From Pseudomonadales bacterium (GTDB taxonomy: Bacteria > Pseudomonadota > Gammaproteobacteria > Pseudomonadales > Halieaceae): a stretch of 64,000 bases of DNA. The stretch lies in NCBI GenBank assembly GCA_024234735.1, contig JACKNV010000001.1:558001-622000 (forward strand), in the 5' to 3' direction. A program made the position numbers and the translations under genes. Of the stretch, positions 46,071 through 57,689 are shown in pieces. The notes under the pieces were generated by a model. It saw only the letters and a program-made list of their open reading frames with translations. It searched no databases and was not told the origin of the DNA. The first letter of the stretch is position 1, and each line of letters opens with the position of its first letter.

Positions 46071-48079
46071 ATCCCGGCCAACAGATCCCGCGCAACGCCC
46101 TGGTGTGGATTATTCTCTGCCTGTTCACCCTGGTGGCGCCCCACGCCGGACGCCTGCCGGTGTGGGTGCTGGCGGTCTACCTGTTCGCAGCTGCCTGGCG
46201 CACCATGGTCTACCAGGGCCGCTGGTCCTTCCCGGGGCGCCTGGTAAAGGCGGGCCTGACCATCGCCAGCTGTGTTGGCATCTATCTGAGCTATGGCTCC
46301 CTGATTGGTCTGGAGCCCACCATCGCGCTGTTGCTCACGGCTTTTGCCCTGAAACTGATAGAACTGCACCAGCGCAAGGATGCCTATGTGCTGCTGTTCC
46401 TGGGCTATTTCATCTGTATCACGGAATTCCTGTTCAGCCAGGACCTGCCCATGGTGGCGTATGCCCTGGTGAACGTGATTCTGGTGACCACCGCGCTGGT
46501 GGCACTGCACCGGCCGGGGGAGCACCAGTTCAATCGCAAGACCGTGCGCCTGGCCAGTATCCTGGTACTGCAGTCGCTGCCGCTGATGCTGGTGCTGTTT
46601 TTCCTGTTCCCCCGCATCGGGCCGCTGTGGACCGTGCCGATCAAGAGCCACACGGCCCGCACCGGGGTGAGCGACTTCATGCGCCCCGGGGACATTTCGC
46701 GCCTTGGCAAGTCCGACGAGGTCGCCTTCCGGGTACAGTTCGAGGGCGCCATTCCACCCCCGTCCGCGCTGTACTGGCGCGGCCTGGTGTTCAGCCGTCA
46801 GGAGGAGGGGGCCTGGCGCAGCCTGCGCTACTACGACATTCCGCCCGCCGAGCGCCGCCAGGCGCCAGTGGCCACCCCGGGCGAGCCATTGAGTTACCGG
46901 GTGATCATGGAGCCCACCCAGCAGAACTGGCTGTACAGCCTGCGTTACGCCCGCTCCGAGAGCCCGGGGGTGATGAGCAGCGCGGATTTTCTGCTGTTCT
47001 CGCCGGGGGTACTGGAAGACGAGCGTATGTATCAGGTGCACTCCTGGCCGGAGGCAGTGCTGGATCCGACCCTGACGGACTGGCGGCGGGAGATGGAGCT
47101 GCGCCTGCCGCCGGGGGAGAACCCGCAAGCGCTGGCCCTGGCCAGGCAGTTGCGCGCCGCTGCGATCGACGACGCCCAGTTGGTGGACGCGGTACTGGCG
47201 ATGTTTACCGAACAGTCCTTCGGCTACACCCTGGAGCCGCCCCTGTTGCCGATGGACAACCAGGTGGATGCTTTCCTGTTTGATTCTCGCCGGGGATTCT
47301 GCGAGCACTTTGCCTCGGCCTTTGTCACCCTGATGCGCGCCGCGGGCGTACCCGCCCGGGTGGTGGCAGGATATCAGGGCGGGGAGATCAACCCCCTGAA
47401 CCGGACCGTGATCGTGCACCAGTTCGACGCCCATGCCTGGGCCGAGGTGTGGCTGGAGGGCGAGGGCTGGGTGCGGGTCGATCCCACGGCGGCAGTCTCG
47501 CCGCAGCGGATCGAGTGGGGGCTGGAGCAGGCGATGCAGGCCGAGGGCACTTTCCTCAGCGATTCGCCGCTGTCGCCACTGCGTTACCGGGGTATCAACT
47601 GGCTCAATACCCTGCGGCTGCGCTATGACGACCTCACCTGGCGCTGGCAGAGCTGGGTGGTGGGCTTTGACCGGGAGCGGCAGTTCCAGTTGCTGAACAC
47701 AGTGTTCGATGGCATCAGCGCCCGCAAGTTCATGCTGGTGCTGTTGGCCAGTGGCCTGCTGGTGCTGGGGCCGGTGGCATTCAGTCTGCTGTGGCGAGCC
47801 CGGCGCCGGGACACCAGCGAGGCGGATCGCTGCTACCTGCTGTTCTGCGAGCGCCTGGCCAGGGCGGGCGTGGTGCGCGAGGCGGGCGAGCCGCCAGGTC
47901 GGTTTGCCGCGCGCGCGGCGGCGCAGTTGCGCGAGGCGGGTGACGAAATCTGCCGTATTACCGGCCTCTACGAGCAATTGGCGTACGCCGGGGACACCTC
48001 GCCGCAGCGGCAACAGGCTGCGTTGCTCGCACTGCGGCGAGCGGTGCGCCGCTTCCGCTCCAATCCCCGCACGGCCTGA
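46067..48079 (+). CDS. TgpA-type transglutaminase-like membrane protein
   Basis: A 670-residue protein starting with GTG. The N-terminal third has about five to six membrane helices (DUF3488), followed by a periplasmic transglutaminase-like domain with Cys412 (GFCEHFASAF), His456 (DAHAWAEVW) and Asp472 (RVDPTAAV), a full Cys-His-Asp triad. One more membrane helix (FMLVLLASGLLVLGPVAF) and a cytoplasmic DUF4129 tail end the chain. The P. aeruginosa relative TgpA is essential. It closes the MoxR-DUF58-TgpA unit; its physiological substrate is unknown. Confidence 0.93.
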   Translation: MNPGQQIPRNALVWIILCLFTLVAPHAGRLPVWVLAVYLFAAAWRTMVYQGRWSFPGRLVKAGLTIASCVGIYLSYGSLIGLEPTIALLLTAFALKLIELHQRKDAYVLLFLGYFICITEFLFSQDLPMVAYALVNVILVTTALVALHRPGEHQFNRKTVRLASILVLQSLPLMLVLFFLFPRIGPLWTVPIKSHTARTGVSDFMRPGDISRLGKSDEVAFRVQFEGAIPPPSALYWRGLVFSRQEEGAWRSLRYYDIPPAERRQAPVATPGEPLSYRVIMEPTQQNWLYSLRYARSESPGVMSSADFLLFSPGVLEDERMYQVHSWPEAVLDPTLTDWRREMELRLPPGENPQALALARQLRAAAIDDAQLVDAVLAMFTEQSFGYTLEPPLLPMDNQVDAFLFDSRRGFCEHFASAFVTLMRAAGVPARVVAGYQGGEINPLNRTVIVHQFDAHAWAEVWLEGEGWVRVDPTAAVSPQRIEWGLEQAMQAEGTFLSDSPLSPLRYRGINWLNTLRLRYDDLTWRWQSWVVGFDRERQFQLLNTVFDGISARKFMLVLLASGLLVLGPVAFSLLWRARRRDTSEADRCYLLFCERLARAGVVREAGEPPGRFAARAAAQLREAGDEICRITGLYEQLAYAGDTSPQRQQAALLALRRAVRRFRSNPRTA

Positions 48080-48119
48080 GGCTGCCAATCACCTTCCAGG
48101 CTCACGCCCCGGTGTGGTA

Positions 48120-50834
<2,715 letters not shown>

Positions 50835-50904
50835 GCTCGCTTCTCCCCTGAGTTGTCCGGCCGGTGGCGGGCTGCGTAACGACGGATATTGACTATCATA
50901 ATAG

Positions 50905-50910
50905 CAGGAG
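50905..50910 (+). promoter_or_regulatory. Consensus ribosome binding site of fumC
   Basis: AGGAGG with an 8-base spacing to ATG 50919. It decides this start over the upstream TTG at 50889. Confidence 0.75.
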
Positions 50911-50918
50911 GTTCTGCC

Positions 50919-52298
50919 ATGGGTTTTACAACGCTGCGCGACAGCATGGGAGAGGTACAGGTCCCCGAGGGCGCTCTCTATGGTCCCCAGACACAACGGG
51001 CGTTAGACAACGTCACCATCTCCAGGCGCGTCATGCCGGCGCATTTCATTCGCTGCCTGGCCCGGCTCAAGGAAGCGGCGGCGCTGGCCAACGCTGCTTG
51101 CGGCGCCCTGGACGAGGGCACGGCCCGGACCATTGCCGCCGCTGCACGGCGGGTGGCGGAGGGTGAGTTCGCCGACCAGTTCCCGGTCGGTGTATTCCAG
51201 ACGGGCTCTGGCACCAGTACCAACATGAACATGAACGAAGTGCTGGCGCGCCTGGCCAGTGATGCCAGCGGCAGTGCGGTGCACCCCAACGACCATGTCA
51301 ATTGCAGCCAGAGCAGCAACGACGTGATTCCCAGCTGTATCCAGGTGGCGACGGCGCTGGCGCTGGAGCAGCAGCTGCGCCCGGCCCTGCAGGACCTGGA
51401 GGACGCCTTGCAGCAACGTATCGACGAGCTAGGTGAAGTGGTGAAAACCGGACGCACCCATCTCATGGACGCGCTGCCCATTACGCTGGGCCAGGAACTC
51501 GGCACCTGGAGATACCAGTTGGTGGAGTGCCAGGACCGCCTGGAATCCCTGCAGCAACGCCTGCGCGCACTGCCCATAGGTGGCTCCGCGGTCGGTACCG
51601 GGGTCAACGTGCCGGCGGGCTTCGCCGATCACGTGGTCGCTGAGCTGTCTCAGCATCTGGTGTCGCAGTTCACCGCCAGCGACAACCCCTTTTCCCGCAT
51701 GGCTGGTCAGGATATCGCGGTGGAGTGTTCGGCGTGCTTGCGGGCGGTGGCCCACGTACTGGTAAAAATCAACACCGATCTGCGCTGGATGTCTTCCGGA
51801 CCACTGGCGGGGCTGGCCGAAATCCAGCTGCAGGCGCTGCAGCCGGGCTCGTCCATCATGCCGGGCAAGGTCAACCCCGTTCTCCCGGAAGCGGCGCTCA
51901 TGGCCGCCACCGAGGTCATCGGCAACGATGCCACGATCGCCATGGCGGCCCGCTCCGGCAATTTCCAGCTGAATGTGATGCTGCCCTTGATCGCCGACAA
52001 GCTGCTGGATGGCACCGCCCTGTTGGCCGGTGCCTGCGACGCGACCGCCAGCGCAGTGGCGGGGTTCAGCGTCAACCGCGAACGCCTGCAAGCGACCCTG
52101 GCTCGCAACCCCATCCTGGTCACCGCCCTCAACGCACGTATCGGCTATGACGCGGCGGCCGCCATCGCCAGGCGCGCCTACGCCGAGCAGCGGCCTGTTA
52201 TCGACGTGGCCGAGGAGGACACGGACATTCCGCGCGACGAGCTACAGGCTCTGCTCGATCCGGCCAGGCTGGCGGGGGCGGGGAAGACGGGGGTATAA
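50919..52298 (+). CDS. fumC: Class II fumarate hydratase
   Basis: A 459-residue iron-free fumarase of the aspartase/fumarase family. GSSIMPGKVNPVLPEA is the superfamily signature with the catalytic Ser; HPNDHVNCSQSSND and TGRTHLMDALP supply the A and B sites. It hydrates fumarate to malate. It is divergent from acnA, so three tricarboxylic acid cycle genes sit together. Confidence 0.97.
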   Translation: MGFTTLRDSMGEVQVPEGALYGPQTQRALDNVTISRRVMPAHFIRCLARLKEAAALANAACGALDEGTARTIAAAARRVAEGEFADQFPVGVFQTGSGTSTNMNMNEVLARLASDASGSAVHPNDHVNCSQSSNDVIPSCIQVATALALEQQLRPALQDLEDALQQRIDELGEVVKTGRTHLMDALPITLGQELGTWRYQLVECQDRLESLQQRLRALPIGGSAVGTGVNVPAGFADHVVAELSQHLVSQFTASDNPFSRMAGQDIAVECSACLRAVAHVLVKINTDLRWMSSGPLAGLAEIQLQALQPGSSIMPGKVNPVLPEAALMAATEVIGNDATIAMAARSGNFQLNVMLPLIADKLLDGTALLAGACDATASAVAGFSVNRERLQATLARNPILVTALNARIGYDAAAAIARRAYAEQRPVIDVAEEDTDIPRDELQALLDPARLAGAGKTGV

Positions 52299-52320
52299 AA
52301 AACCCCGCCGAGGCGGGGTT
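52297..52320 (-). terminator. Intrinsic terminator of acnB between convergent genes
   Basis: AACCCCGCC (52301-52309) and GGCGGGGTT (52312-52320) form a 9-base-pair stem with a 2-base gap. On the reverse strand it is followed by a T-tract (six T, 52297-52302), so it ends acnB transcripts. The forward strand has no T-tract, so it would terminate fumC less well. Confidence 0.8.
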
Positions 52321-52339
52321 CGGGGGCCGATGGTGTATC

Positions 52340-54958
52340 TCAGGAGGCCTTCAATTCCTGGATTTCCACCGCGGCGATACGCTTGCCTTCCTCGGCGCTG
52401 TTCTGGAACTCCAGTATCTGGTCGAAGTTCATGTAGCGGTAGATGTCCCTCGCCATGGCGTCCAGATCCCTGGCGTAGGACATGTACTCCTCGGGCGTGG
52501 GCAGCTTGCCCAGAATCGCCCCCACGGCGGCGAGCTCCGCGGAAGTGAGGTAGACGTTGGCGCCGTCCCCGAGGCGATTGGGGAAATTGCGTGTGGAGGT
52601 GGACAACACGGTTGAGTTGGCTGCGACCCGCGCCTGGTTGCCCATGCACAGCGAGCATCCCGGCATTTCGGTGCGTGCCCCGGCCGCACCGAAGATATTG
52701 TAGTAGCCCTCCTCCATCAGCAGGTGCTGGTCCATGCGGGTCGGGGGCGAGATCCACATACGGGTGGAGATGCCGCCCTTGTGCTTCTCCAGCAGCTTGC
52801 CGGCGGCCCGGAAGTGCCCGATATTGGTCATGCAACTGCCAATGAAGACCTCGTCGACCTTGTCGCCGGCGACCGTGGACAGCAGGCGGGCATCGTCCGG
52901 GTCGTTGGGCGCACAGACGATGGGCTCCTTCACCTCGTTGAGGTCAATCTCTATGACCGCAGCGTACTCGGCATCCGCGTCGGCTTTGAGCAGGCTGGGC
53001 GAGGCCAGCCACTCTTCCATCTTGCGGGCGCGACGTTCCAGGGTGCGGGCGTCGCCATAACCCTCGGCAATCATCGAACGCAACAGCACGATGTTGGAGC
53101 GCAGGTACTCGGCGATGGTGTCCTCGTCCAGGGCGATGGTGCAGCCTGCGGCGGAGCGTTCGGCGGAAGCATCGGATAGCTCGAATGCCTGTTCCACCGT
53201 CAGGCCGCCGAGCCCCTCGATTTCCAGGATGCGGCCGGAGAAGATGTTTTTCTTGCCCTTTTTCTCGACCGTGAGCAGGCCTTCCTGGATGGCGTAGTAG
53301 GGGATGGCGTGCACCAGGTCGCGCAGGGTGATGCCCGGCTGCATTGCTCCCTTGAAGCGCACCAGTACCGATTCGGGCATGTCCAACGGCATGACGCCGG
53401 TGGCGGCGGCAAACGCCACCAGCCCGGAGCCGGCGGGGAAGGAAATCCCCATTGGGAAACGGGTGTGGGAGTCACCGCCGGTACCCACCGTATCGGGCAA
53501 CAGCATGCGGTTCAGCCAGGAGTGAATAATGCCGTCGCCCGGACGCAGGGAGACACCGCCGCGGGTCATGATGAAATCCGGCAGGGTGTGCTGGGTGTCG
53601 ATATCCACGGGCTTGGGGTAGGCCGCCGTGTGACAGAAGGACTGCATGGTCAGGTCTGCGGAGAAGCCCAGGCAGGCCAGGTCTTTCAACTCGTCCCGGG
53701 TCATGGGGCCGGTGGTGTCCTGGGAACCCACCGTGGTCATGCGTGGCTCGCAGTAGGTGCCGGGGCGGATACCCTCGGTGCCGCAGGCCCGTCCCACCAT
53801 TTTCTGGGCGAGGGTGAAACCCCTGCCGGTATCGACCGGCACCTCTGGGGTGCGGAACAGGTCGGTGGAGCCCAGCCCCAGGGTTTCCCGCGCCCGGGTG
53901 GTGAGACCACGGCCGATGATCAGGTTGATGCGTCCGCCGGCGCGAACCTCATCCAGCAGGACATCCGATTTCAGTTCGAACTCGCTGAGCACGGTGCCGG
54001 ACTCGGACAGGATCTTGCCCTCGTAGGGTCGAATCTCGATGACGTCGCCCATGTTCAACTCGTCCACGGGAGCTTCGAATACCAGGGCGCCGGCATCCTC
54101 CATGGTGTTGTAGAAAATCGGTGCGACCTTGCCGCCGATACAGATACCGCCGCCTTTCTTGTTGGGTACCCCGGGGATGTCCTCACCGAAAAACCACAGT
54201 ACCGAGTTGGTGGCGGACTTGCGCGAGGAGCCCGTGCCGACCACGTCGCCGACGAAGGCCACCGGCAACCCTTTTTCCTGAAGGGCGCTGATCTGCCCCA
54301 TGGGGCCGGTGACGCCCGGCTCCTCCGGCTGCAGGCCATCGCGGGCCATTTTATACATCGCCAGGGCGTGCAGGGGAATGTCCGGACGGGACCAGGCATC
54401 CGGAGCGGGGGACAGGTCGTCGGTGTTGGTCTCGCCGGTCACCTTGAATACGGCGACCTTGATGGACTCCGGTACCGCCGGACGGCTGGTGAACCACTCT
54501 CCCTCGGCCCAGGATTGCATGACTGCCCTGGCGTTGTCGTTGCCACCGGCGGCCAGTTCCGCCACGTCGTGAAATGCCTCGAACATCAGCAGGGTATGCT
54601 TGAGCTCCGCCGCGGCCAACTCGCCGAGTTCAGCGTCGCCCAGCAGGGATACCAAAGTTTCGATGTTGTAGCCGCCGTGCATGTCGCCCAGCAGTCGCAC
54701 AGCCATCGGCCTGTCGATCAGCGGGCACTCGGACTCGCCCTTGGCGACCGCGGACAGGAAGCCGGCCTTGACGTAGGCGGCCTCGTCCACGCCGGGGGGC
54801 ACGCGGTTACTGATCAGGTCCAGCAGGTAGTCTTCCTCGCCTTGGGGGGGGGTCTTCAGTAGTTCTACCAGGGCGGCAACCTGTTCGGCGCTCAGGGGTT
54901 TGGGCGGAATATTCTTGCTGGCGCGTTCGGCCACGTGTTCGCGATATGCTTCAAGCAC
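52340..54958 (-). CDS. acnB: Bifunctional aconitate hydratase 2 / 2-methylisocitrate dehydratase
   Basis: An 872-residue AcnB. The N-terminal HEAT-like domain is followed by the swivel domain (GTGSSRKSATNSVLWFFG) before the catalytic domains, the circular permutation that separates AcnB from AcnA. The cluster cysteines lie in GSCMTNIGHFRAAGKL and GCSLCMGNQARV. The start is GTG 54958 with AAGGAG seven bases upstream. AcnB is usually the housekeeping aconitase, and it also acts on 2-methylcitrate products. Confidence 0.97.
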   Translation of the reverse strand: MLEAYREHVAERASKNIPPKPLSAEQVAALVELLKTPPQGEEDYLLDLISNRVPPGVDEAAYVKAGFLSAVAKGESECPLIDRPMAVRLLGDMHGGYNIETLVSLLGDAELGELAAAELKHTLLMFEAFHDVAELAAGGNDNARAVMQSWAEGEWFTSRPAVPESIKVAVFKVTGETNTDDLSPAPDAWSRPDIPLHALAMYKMARDGLQPEEPGVTGPMGQISALQEKGLPVAFVGDVVGTGSSRKSATNSVLWFFGEDIPGVPNKKGGGICIGGKVAPIFYNTMEDAGALVFEAPVDELNMGDVIEIRPYEGKILSESGTVLSEFELKSDVLLDEVRAGGRINLIIGRGLTTRARETLGLGSTDLFRTPEVPVDTGRGFTLAQKMVGRACGTEGIRPGTYCEPRMTTVGSQDTTGPMTRDELKDLACLGFSADLTMQSFCHTAAYPKPVDIDTQHTLPDFIMTRGGVSLRPGDGIIHSWLNRMLLPDTVGTGGDSHTRFPMGISFPAGSGLVAFAAATGVMPLDMPESVLVRFKGAMQPGITLRDLVHAIPYYAIQEGLLTVEKKGKKNIFSGRILEIEGLGGLTVEQAFELSDASAERSAAGCTIALDEDTIAEYLRSNIVLLRSMIAEGYGDARTLERRARKMEEWLASPSLLKADADAEYAAVIEIDLNEVKEPIVCAPNDPDDARLLSTVAGDKVDEVFIGSCMTNIGHFRAAGKLLEKHKGGISTRMWISPPTRMDQHLLMEEGYYNIFGAAGARTEMPGCSLCMGNQARVAANSTVLSTSTRNFPNRLGDGANVYLTSAELAAVGAILGKLPTPEEYMSYARDLDAMARDIYRYMNFDQILEFQNSAEEGKRIAAVEIQELKAS

Positions 54959-55040
54959 GGTAGAGCTCCTTTGGGTTGGCGGGATCGTCGCGCTGCGGCT
55001 GTGGCAGGGCGATCGGGGTTCTTGGTGAAACCGGGTCGAA

Positions 55041-55046
55041 AGTATA
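55041..55046 (-). promoter_or_regulatory. Candidate acnB -10 element
   Basis: On the reverse strand this reads TATACT about 85 bases before the acnB start. TTATCT lies 16 bases upstream of it as a weak -35 in an AT-rich run. Confidence 0.4.
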
Positions 55047-55111
55047 GCCCAGGGCGCTATTAAGATAAATAAATCAACTGCTTATATCGTGCATTCACTG
55101 CGCTGATACCG

Positions 55112-55117
55112 TACACT
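55112..55117 (+). promoter_or_regulatory. Candidate -10 element 10 bases before a DUF1289 start
   Basis: TACACT exactly 10 bases before ATG 55128, with no ribosome binding site between. This is the same spacing as at 19055-19060 and could give a leaderless transcript. Confidence 0.4.
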
Positions 55118-55127
55118 CTGCGCTGCC

Positions 55128-55634
55128 ATGCCCGCCGTTACCATGCCTTCCAATATGCACCCACGCGCCGTCAAAACGCCCTGCATCGGTGTCTGTTCTA
55201 CCGGTATCGGCGACTGGGTCTGTCGCGGCTGCAAGCGTTTTGCCCATGAGGTCATCGACTGGAACAGTTATACCCCCGAGCAGAAACGGGTGGTGGACCA
55301 GCGCCTGGCCGGCTTCCTCTCCCAGTGCGTCAGCAACAAGCTGCGGGTGGTGGACAACGCCTTGCTGCGATGGCAGTTGCAGGTGCAGCAGATAGAATAC
55401 CGGGCTGACCACGACGAGTATTGCTGGGTATTCAGCCTGATCAAGGCCGGCGCCAGCCAGATCGACGATCCCCTGGCCTTCGGCTTTGAGGTGGACATGG
55501 ATTATCGCGAGCTGCCGCTGGCGCAACTGCGGGAGCTCATCGACCGCGAGTTCTACACCCTGTCCGAGGCCCACTACCAGCGCTACATGCTGACGGCCGA
55601 CCTGTTCGCCCGGCCCGTGGGGCAGGGGGAGTGA
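55128..55634 (+). CDS. DUF1289 domain-containing protein with C-terminal extension
   Basis: A 168-residue protein. Residues 18-65 are a DUF1289 domain with cysteines in TPCIGVCSTGIGDWVCRGC, a pattern suggesting a small metal site, and the typical WNSYTPEQKRVVDQRL. Most DUF1289 proteins are 50-80 residues long; here a further 100 residues of alpha/beta character follow (DEYCWVFSLIKAGASQIDD). ATG 55128 is used, but ATG 55143 is possible. The stop overlaps the miaE start by four bases, so it may act with that tRNA modifier. Confidence 0.85.
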   Translation: MPAVTMPSNMHPRAVKTPCIGVCSTGIGDWVCRGCKRFAHEVIDWNSYTPEQKRVVDQRLAGFLSQCVSNKLRVVDNALLRWQLQVQQIEYRADHDEYCWVFSLIKAGASQIDDPLAFGFEVDMDYRELPLAQLRELIDREFYTLSEAHYQRYMLTADLFARPVGQGE

Positions 55635-56248
55635 AGGCCGCCGTCGACCTGGCCCCCATCCGGGCATTTCTCTACTGCCCGACCCCTGATGCCTGGGTGC
55701 GGTGGGCGCTGGAAAACCCGGCAATACTGCTAATCGACCATGCCAACTGCGAGAAAAAGGCGGCATCCACCGCTATCAACCTGACCTACCGCTACGTGGC
55801 GCATCACCGCCTGCTGCAGCGTCTGTCGCGGCTGGCGCGGGAAGAACTGCGCCATTTCGAACAGGTGATCGCGCTGATGCAGGCGCGGGGAATAGACTAT
55901 CCGCAACTCAGTGCCTCCCGCTACGCCGGCGAGCTGCACAAGCTGGTGCGCAATGAGGAACCGGGAAGGCTGGTGGACACCTTATTGGTAGGCGCGATCA
56001 TCGAGGCCCGCTCCTGTGAGCGCTTTGCCGCGCTGGTGCCGCACCTGGACAGCGAACTGGCAGTTTTCTATGCCTCCCTGTTGCGCTCGGAAGCCCGGCA
56101 TTACCGCGATTACCTCAAACTGGCTGAGGATCTGGGGCCGCCCGGCGAGGTGGCGGCGCGCCTGCCCGTGTTGCTGCAGCGGGAGTCGGAACTGGTGCAG
56201 TCCCCGGACCGGGAATTTCGCTTTCACAGCGGCATCCCCTTTCAATAA
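55631..56248 (+). CDS. miaE: tRNA-(ms2io6A)-hydroxylase
   Basis: A 205-residue ferritin-like non-heme diiron protein starting with GTG. Iron ligands are seen in CEKKAASTAINLTYRY, EELRHFEQV, EARSCERFA and SEARHYRDYLKLAE. It hydroxylates the isopentenyl group of ms2i6A at position 37 of tRNAs that read U-starting codons, with dioxygen. It overlaps the DUF1289 gene in front and is convergent with lpxH in a short AT-rich gap. Confidence 0.95.
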   Translation: MKAAVDLAPIRAFLYCPTPDAWVRWALENPAILLIDHANCEKKAASTAINLTYRYVAHHRLLQRLSRLAREELRHFEQVIALMQARGIDYPQLSASRYAGELHKLVRNEEPGRLVDTLLVGAIIEARSCERFAALVPHLDSELAVFYASLLRSEARHYRDYLKLAEDLGPPGEVAARLPVLLQRESELVQSPDREFRFHSGIPFQ

Positions 56249-56267
56249 AATACATTAAAAATATATT

Positions 56268-56987
56268 TTAAATATCTGATATATCGAAAGATATTAGTTC
56301 CATAGCGCCATGGCCGGCGCGAATGTACCAGCCCTGCTCCTCCCAGGCACCCAACACCCAACGCAGGCCGTCGGCACTTTCATGGCGCGCCGGGCGGTGG
56401 GTGTGCCCGTGGATAAGCTGGCGCACTCCGTGAGCGTCCATCTGCCGTGACACCTCAGAGGCGGTGACATCCATGATATCGGCGCTTTTCATGCTGTTGG
56501 CTTCACGACTCTGCGCCCGCAGGTTCGCCGCCATTACCCGGCGCTGTGCCAGGGGCAGGCGCAACAGGTCTGCCTGCCACTGTGGGTCGCGCACCCGTTG
56601 GCGAAACGCCTGGTAGTCGCCGTCTGCGGTACAAAGACTGTCGCCGTGCAGCAGTAGGGTGGGCACGCCGTGCAGGTCGATGAGGGTGGGCTCGGTAAGC
56701 AGGCGGGCGCCAACCTGTTGGCAAAAGCCCTGGCCAAGCAGGAAGTCGCGATTGCCGCCCAGTATGTGCAGGCCGGCTCCGCCACGGGTGAAGGCGCGCA
56801 GCAGGGTGACGACTTCGGCGATCAGTGGCGAGCGGTCGTCGTCCCCCAGCCAGGTCTCGAACAGATCGCCCAGGATATAGAGCTGGCTGCAATGCCGGTG
56901 GTGCTGCAGGAACTGCCCCAGGGCCCGGGTGGTAGCGGGCCGGGAGGCATCGAGATGGAGGTCGGAGATAAAGAGGGTGGTGGCCAC
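56268..56987 (-). CDS. lpxH: UDP-2,3-diacylglucosamine diphosphatase
   Basis: A 239-residue calcineurin-like phosphoesterase with GTG start. The metal ligands are in FISDLHLDA, GDLFETWLGDD, GGNRDFLLG, LLHGDSLC and HGHTHRPARH. It cleaves UDP-2,3-diacylglucosamine to lipid X in lipid A synthesis at the inner membrane. It follows ppiB by 16 bases, the usual ppiB-lpxH unit. The last codons run through an AT-rich patch that ends at 56300. Confidence 0.96.
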   Translation of the reverse strand: MATTLFISDLHLDASRPATTRALGQFLQHHRHCSQLYILGDLFETWLGDDDRSPLIAEVVTLLRAFTRGGAGLHILGGNRDFLLGQGFCQQVGARLLTEPTLIDLHGVPTLLLHGDSLCTADGDYQAFRQRVRDPQWQADLLRLPLAQRRVMAANLRAQSREANSMKSADIMDVTASEVSRQMDAHGVRQLIHGHTHRPARHESADGLRWVLGAWEEQGWYIRAGHGAMELISFDISDI

Positions 56988-57003
56988 GAGCCCGGCCTGG
57001 CGT

Positions 57004-57501
57004 TCAGTCCTCGACGACTTCCACCGACTCGATGATCACCGGATCGACGGGTACGTCCTGGTGGCCGCCGCGGCTGCCGGTGGGCACCGTGCGAATTCTC
57101 TCCAGCACTTCCTCGCCTTCGACCAGTTTACCAAACACGGCGTACCCCCAGCCCTGCATGTTCTTCCCGGAGTGGTTGAGGAAATCGTTGTCCTTGACGT
57201 TGATGAAGAACTGGGCAGTTGCTGAGTGGGGGTCGGTGGTGCGCGCCATGGCGATGGTGCCGAAATCGTTCTTCAGGCCGTTGTCGGCCTCGTTCTCGAT
57301 CGGTTTGCCAGTGGGTTTTTGCTGCATATCGGCGTCGAAACCACCGCCCTGGATCATGAAATTATTGATGACCCGGTGAAATATCGTGCCGTCGTAGTGC
57401 CCCGCACGCGCGTAGTCGAGAAAGTTGGCGACGGTGGCGGGGGCTTTTTCGGTGTCCAGTTGCAGTTTGATGTCGCCGAAAGTGGTGTGAATGATGACCA
57501 T
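57004..57501 (-). CDS. ppiB: Peptidyl-prolyl cis-trans isomerase B
   Basis: A 165-residue cytoplasmic cyclophilin. FHRVINNFMIQGGGF holds the active-site Arg and Phe, and SATAQFFINVKDNDFLNH completes the proline pocket. It lacks a signal peptide. It is divergent from glnS by 188 bases and upstream of lpxH. Confidence 0.96.
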   Translation of the reverse strand: MVIIHTTFGDIKLQLDTEKAPATVANFLDYARAGHYDGTIFHRVINNFMIQGGGFDADMQQKPTGKPIENEADNGLKNDFGTIAMARTTDPHSATAQFFINVKDNDFLNHSGKNMQGWGYAVFGKLVEGEEVLERIRTVPTGSRGGHQDVPVDPVIIESVEVVED

Positions 57502-57649
57502 GCTGGTTTCCTACTGGTGTGGTATTCAAGCCGGGCAATGATACGGCCTTTTAACGGGCAGGAAAACATCGCCGGCGAAAGTTGGGCAGAAAAGCGCAGA
57601 TATGTGCCCGCGGCGCGTGCCAGCGCTATAAGCGAGGCGTTACAGTGGC

Positions 57650-57655
57650 TATAAT
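57650..57655 (+). promoter_or_regulatory. Candidate glnS -10 element
   Basis: Perfect TATAAT 34 bases before the glnS ATG. There is no strong -35 sequence 16-18 bases upstream. Confidence 0.4.
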
Positions 57656-57689
57656 ACGCGTCCTTTTGCCAGTACCTGTACGCACCTAT

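Noticed and set aside
45923..48088. Long reverse-strand open frame across the transglutaminase gene
   Set aside because: It is antisense to tgpA-like coding sequence with an intact catalytic triad and has no family signature.
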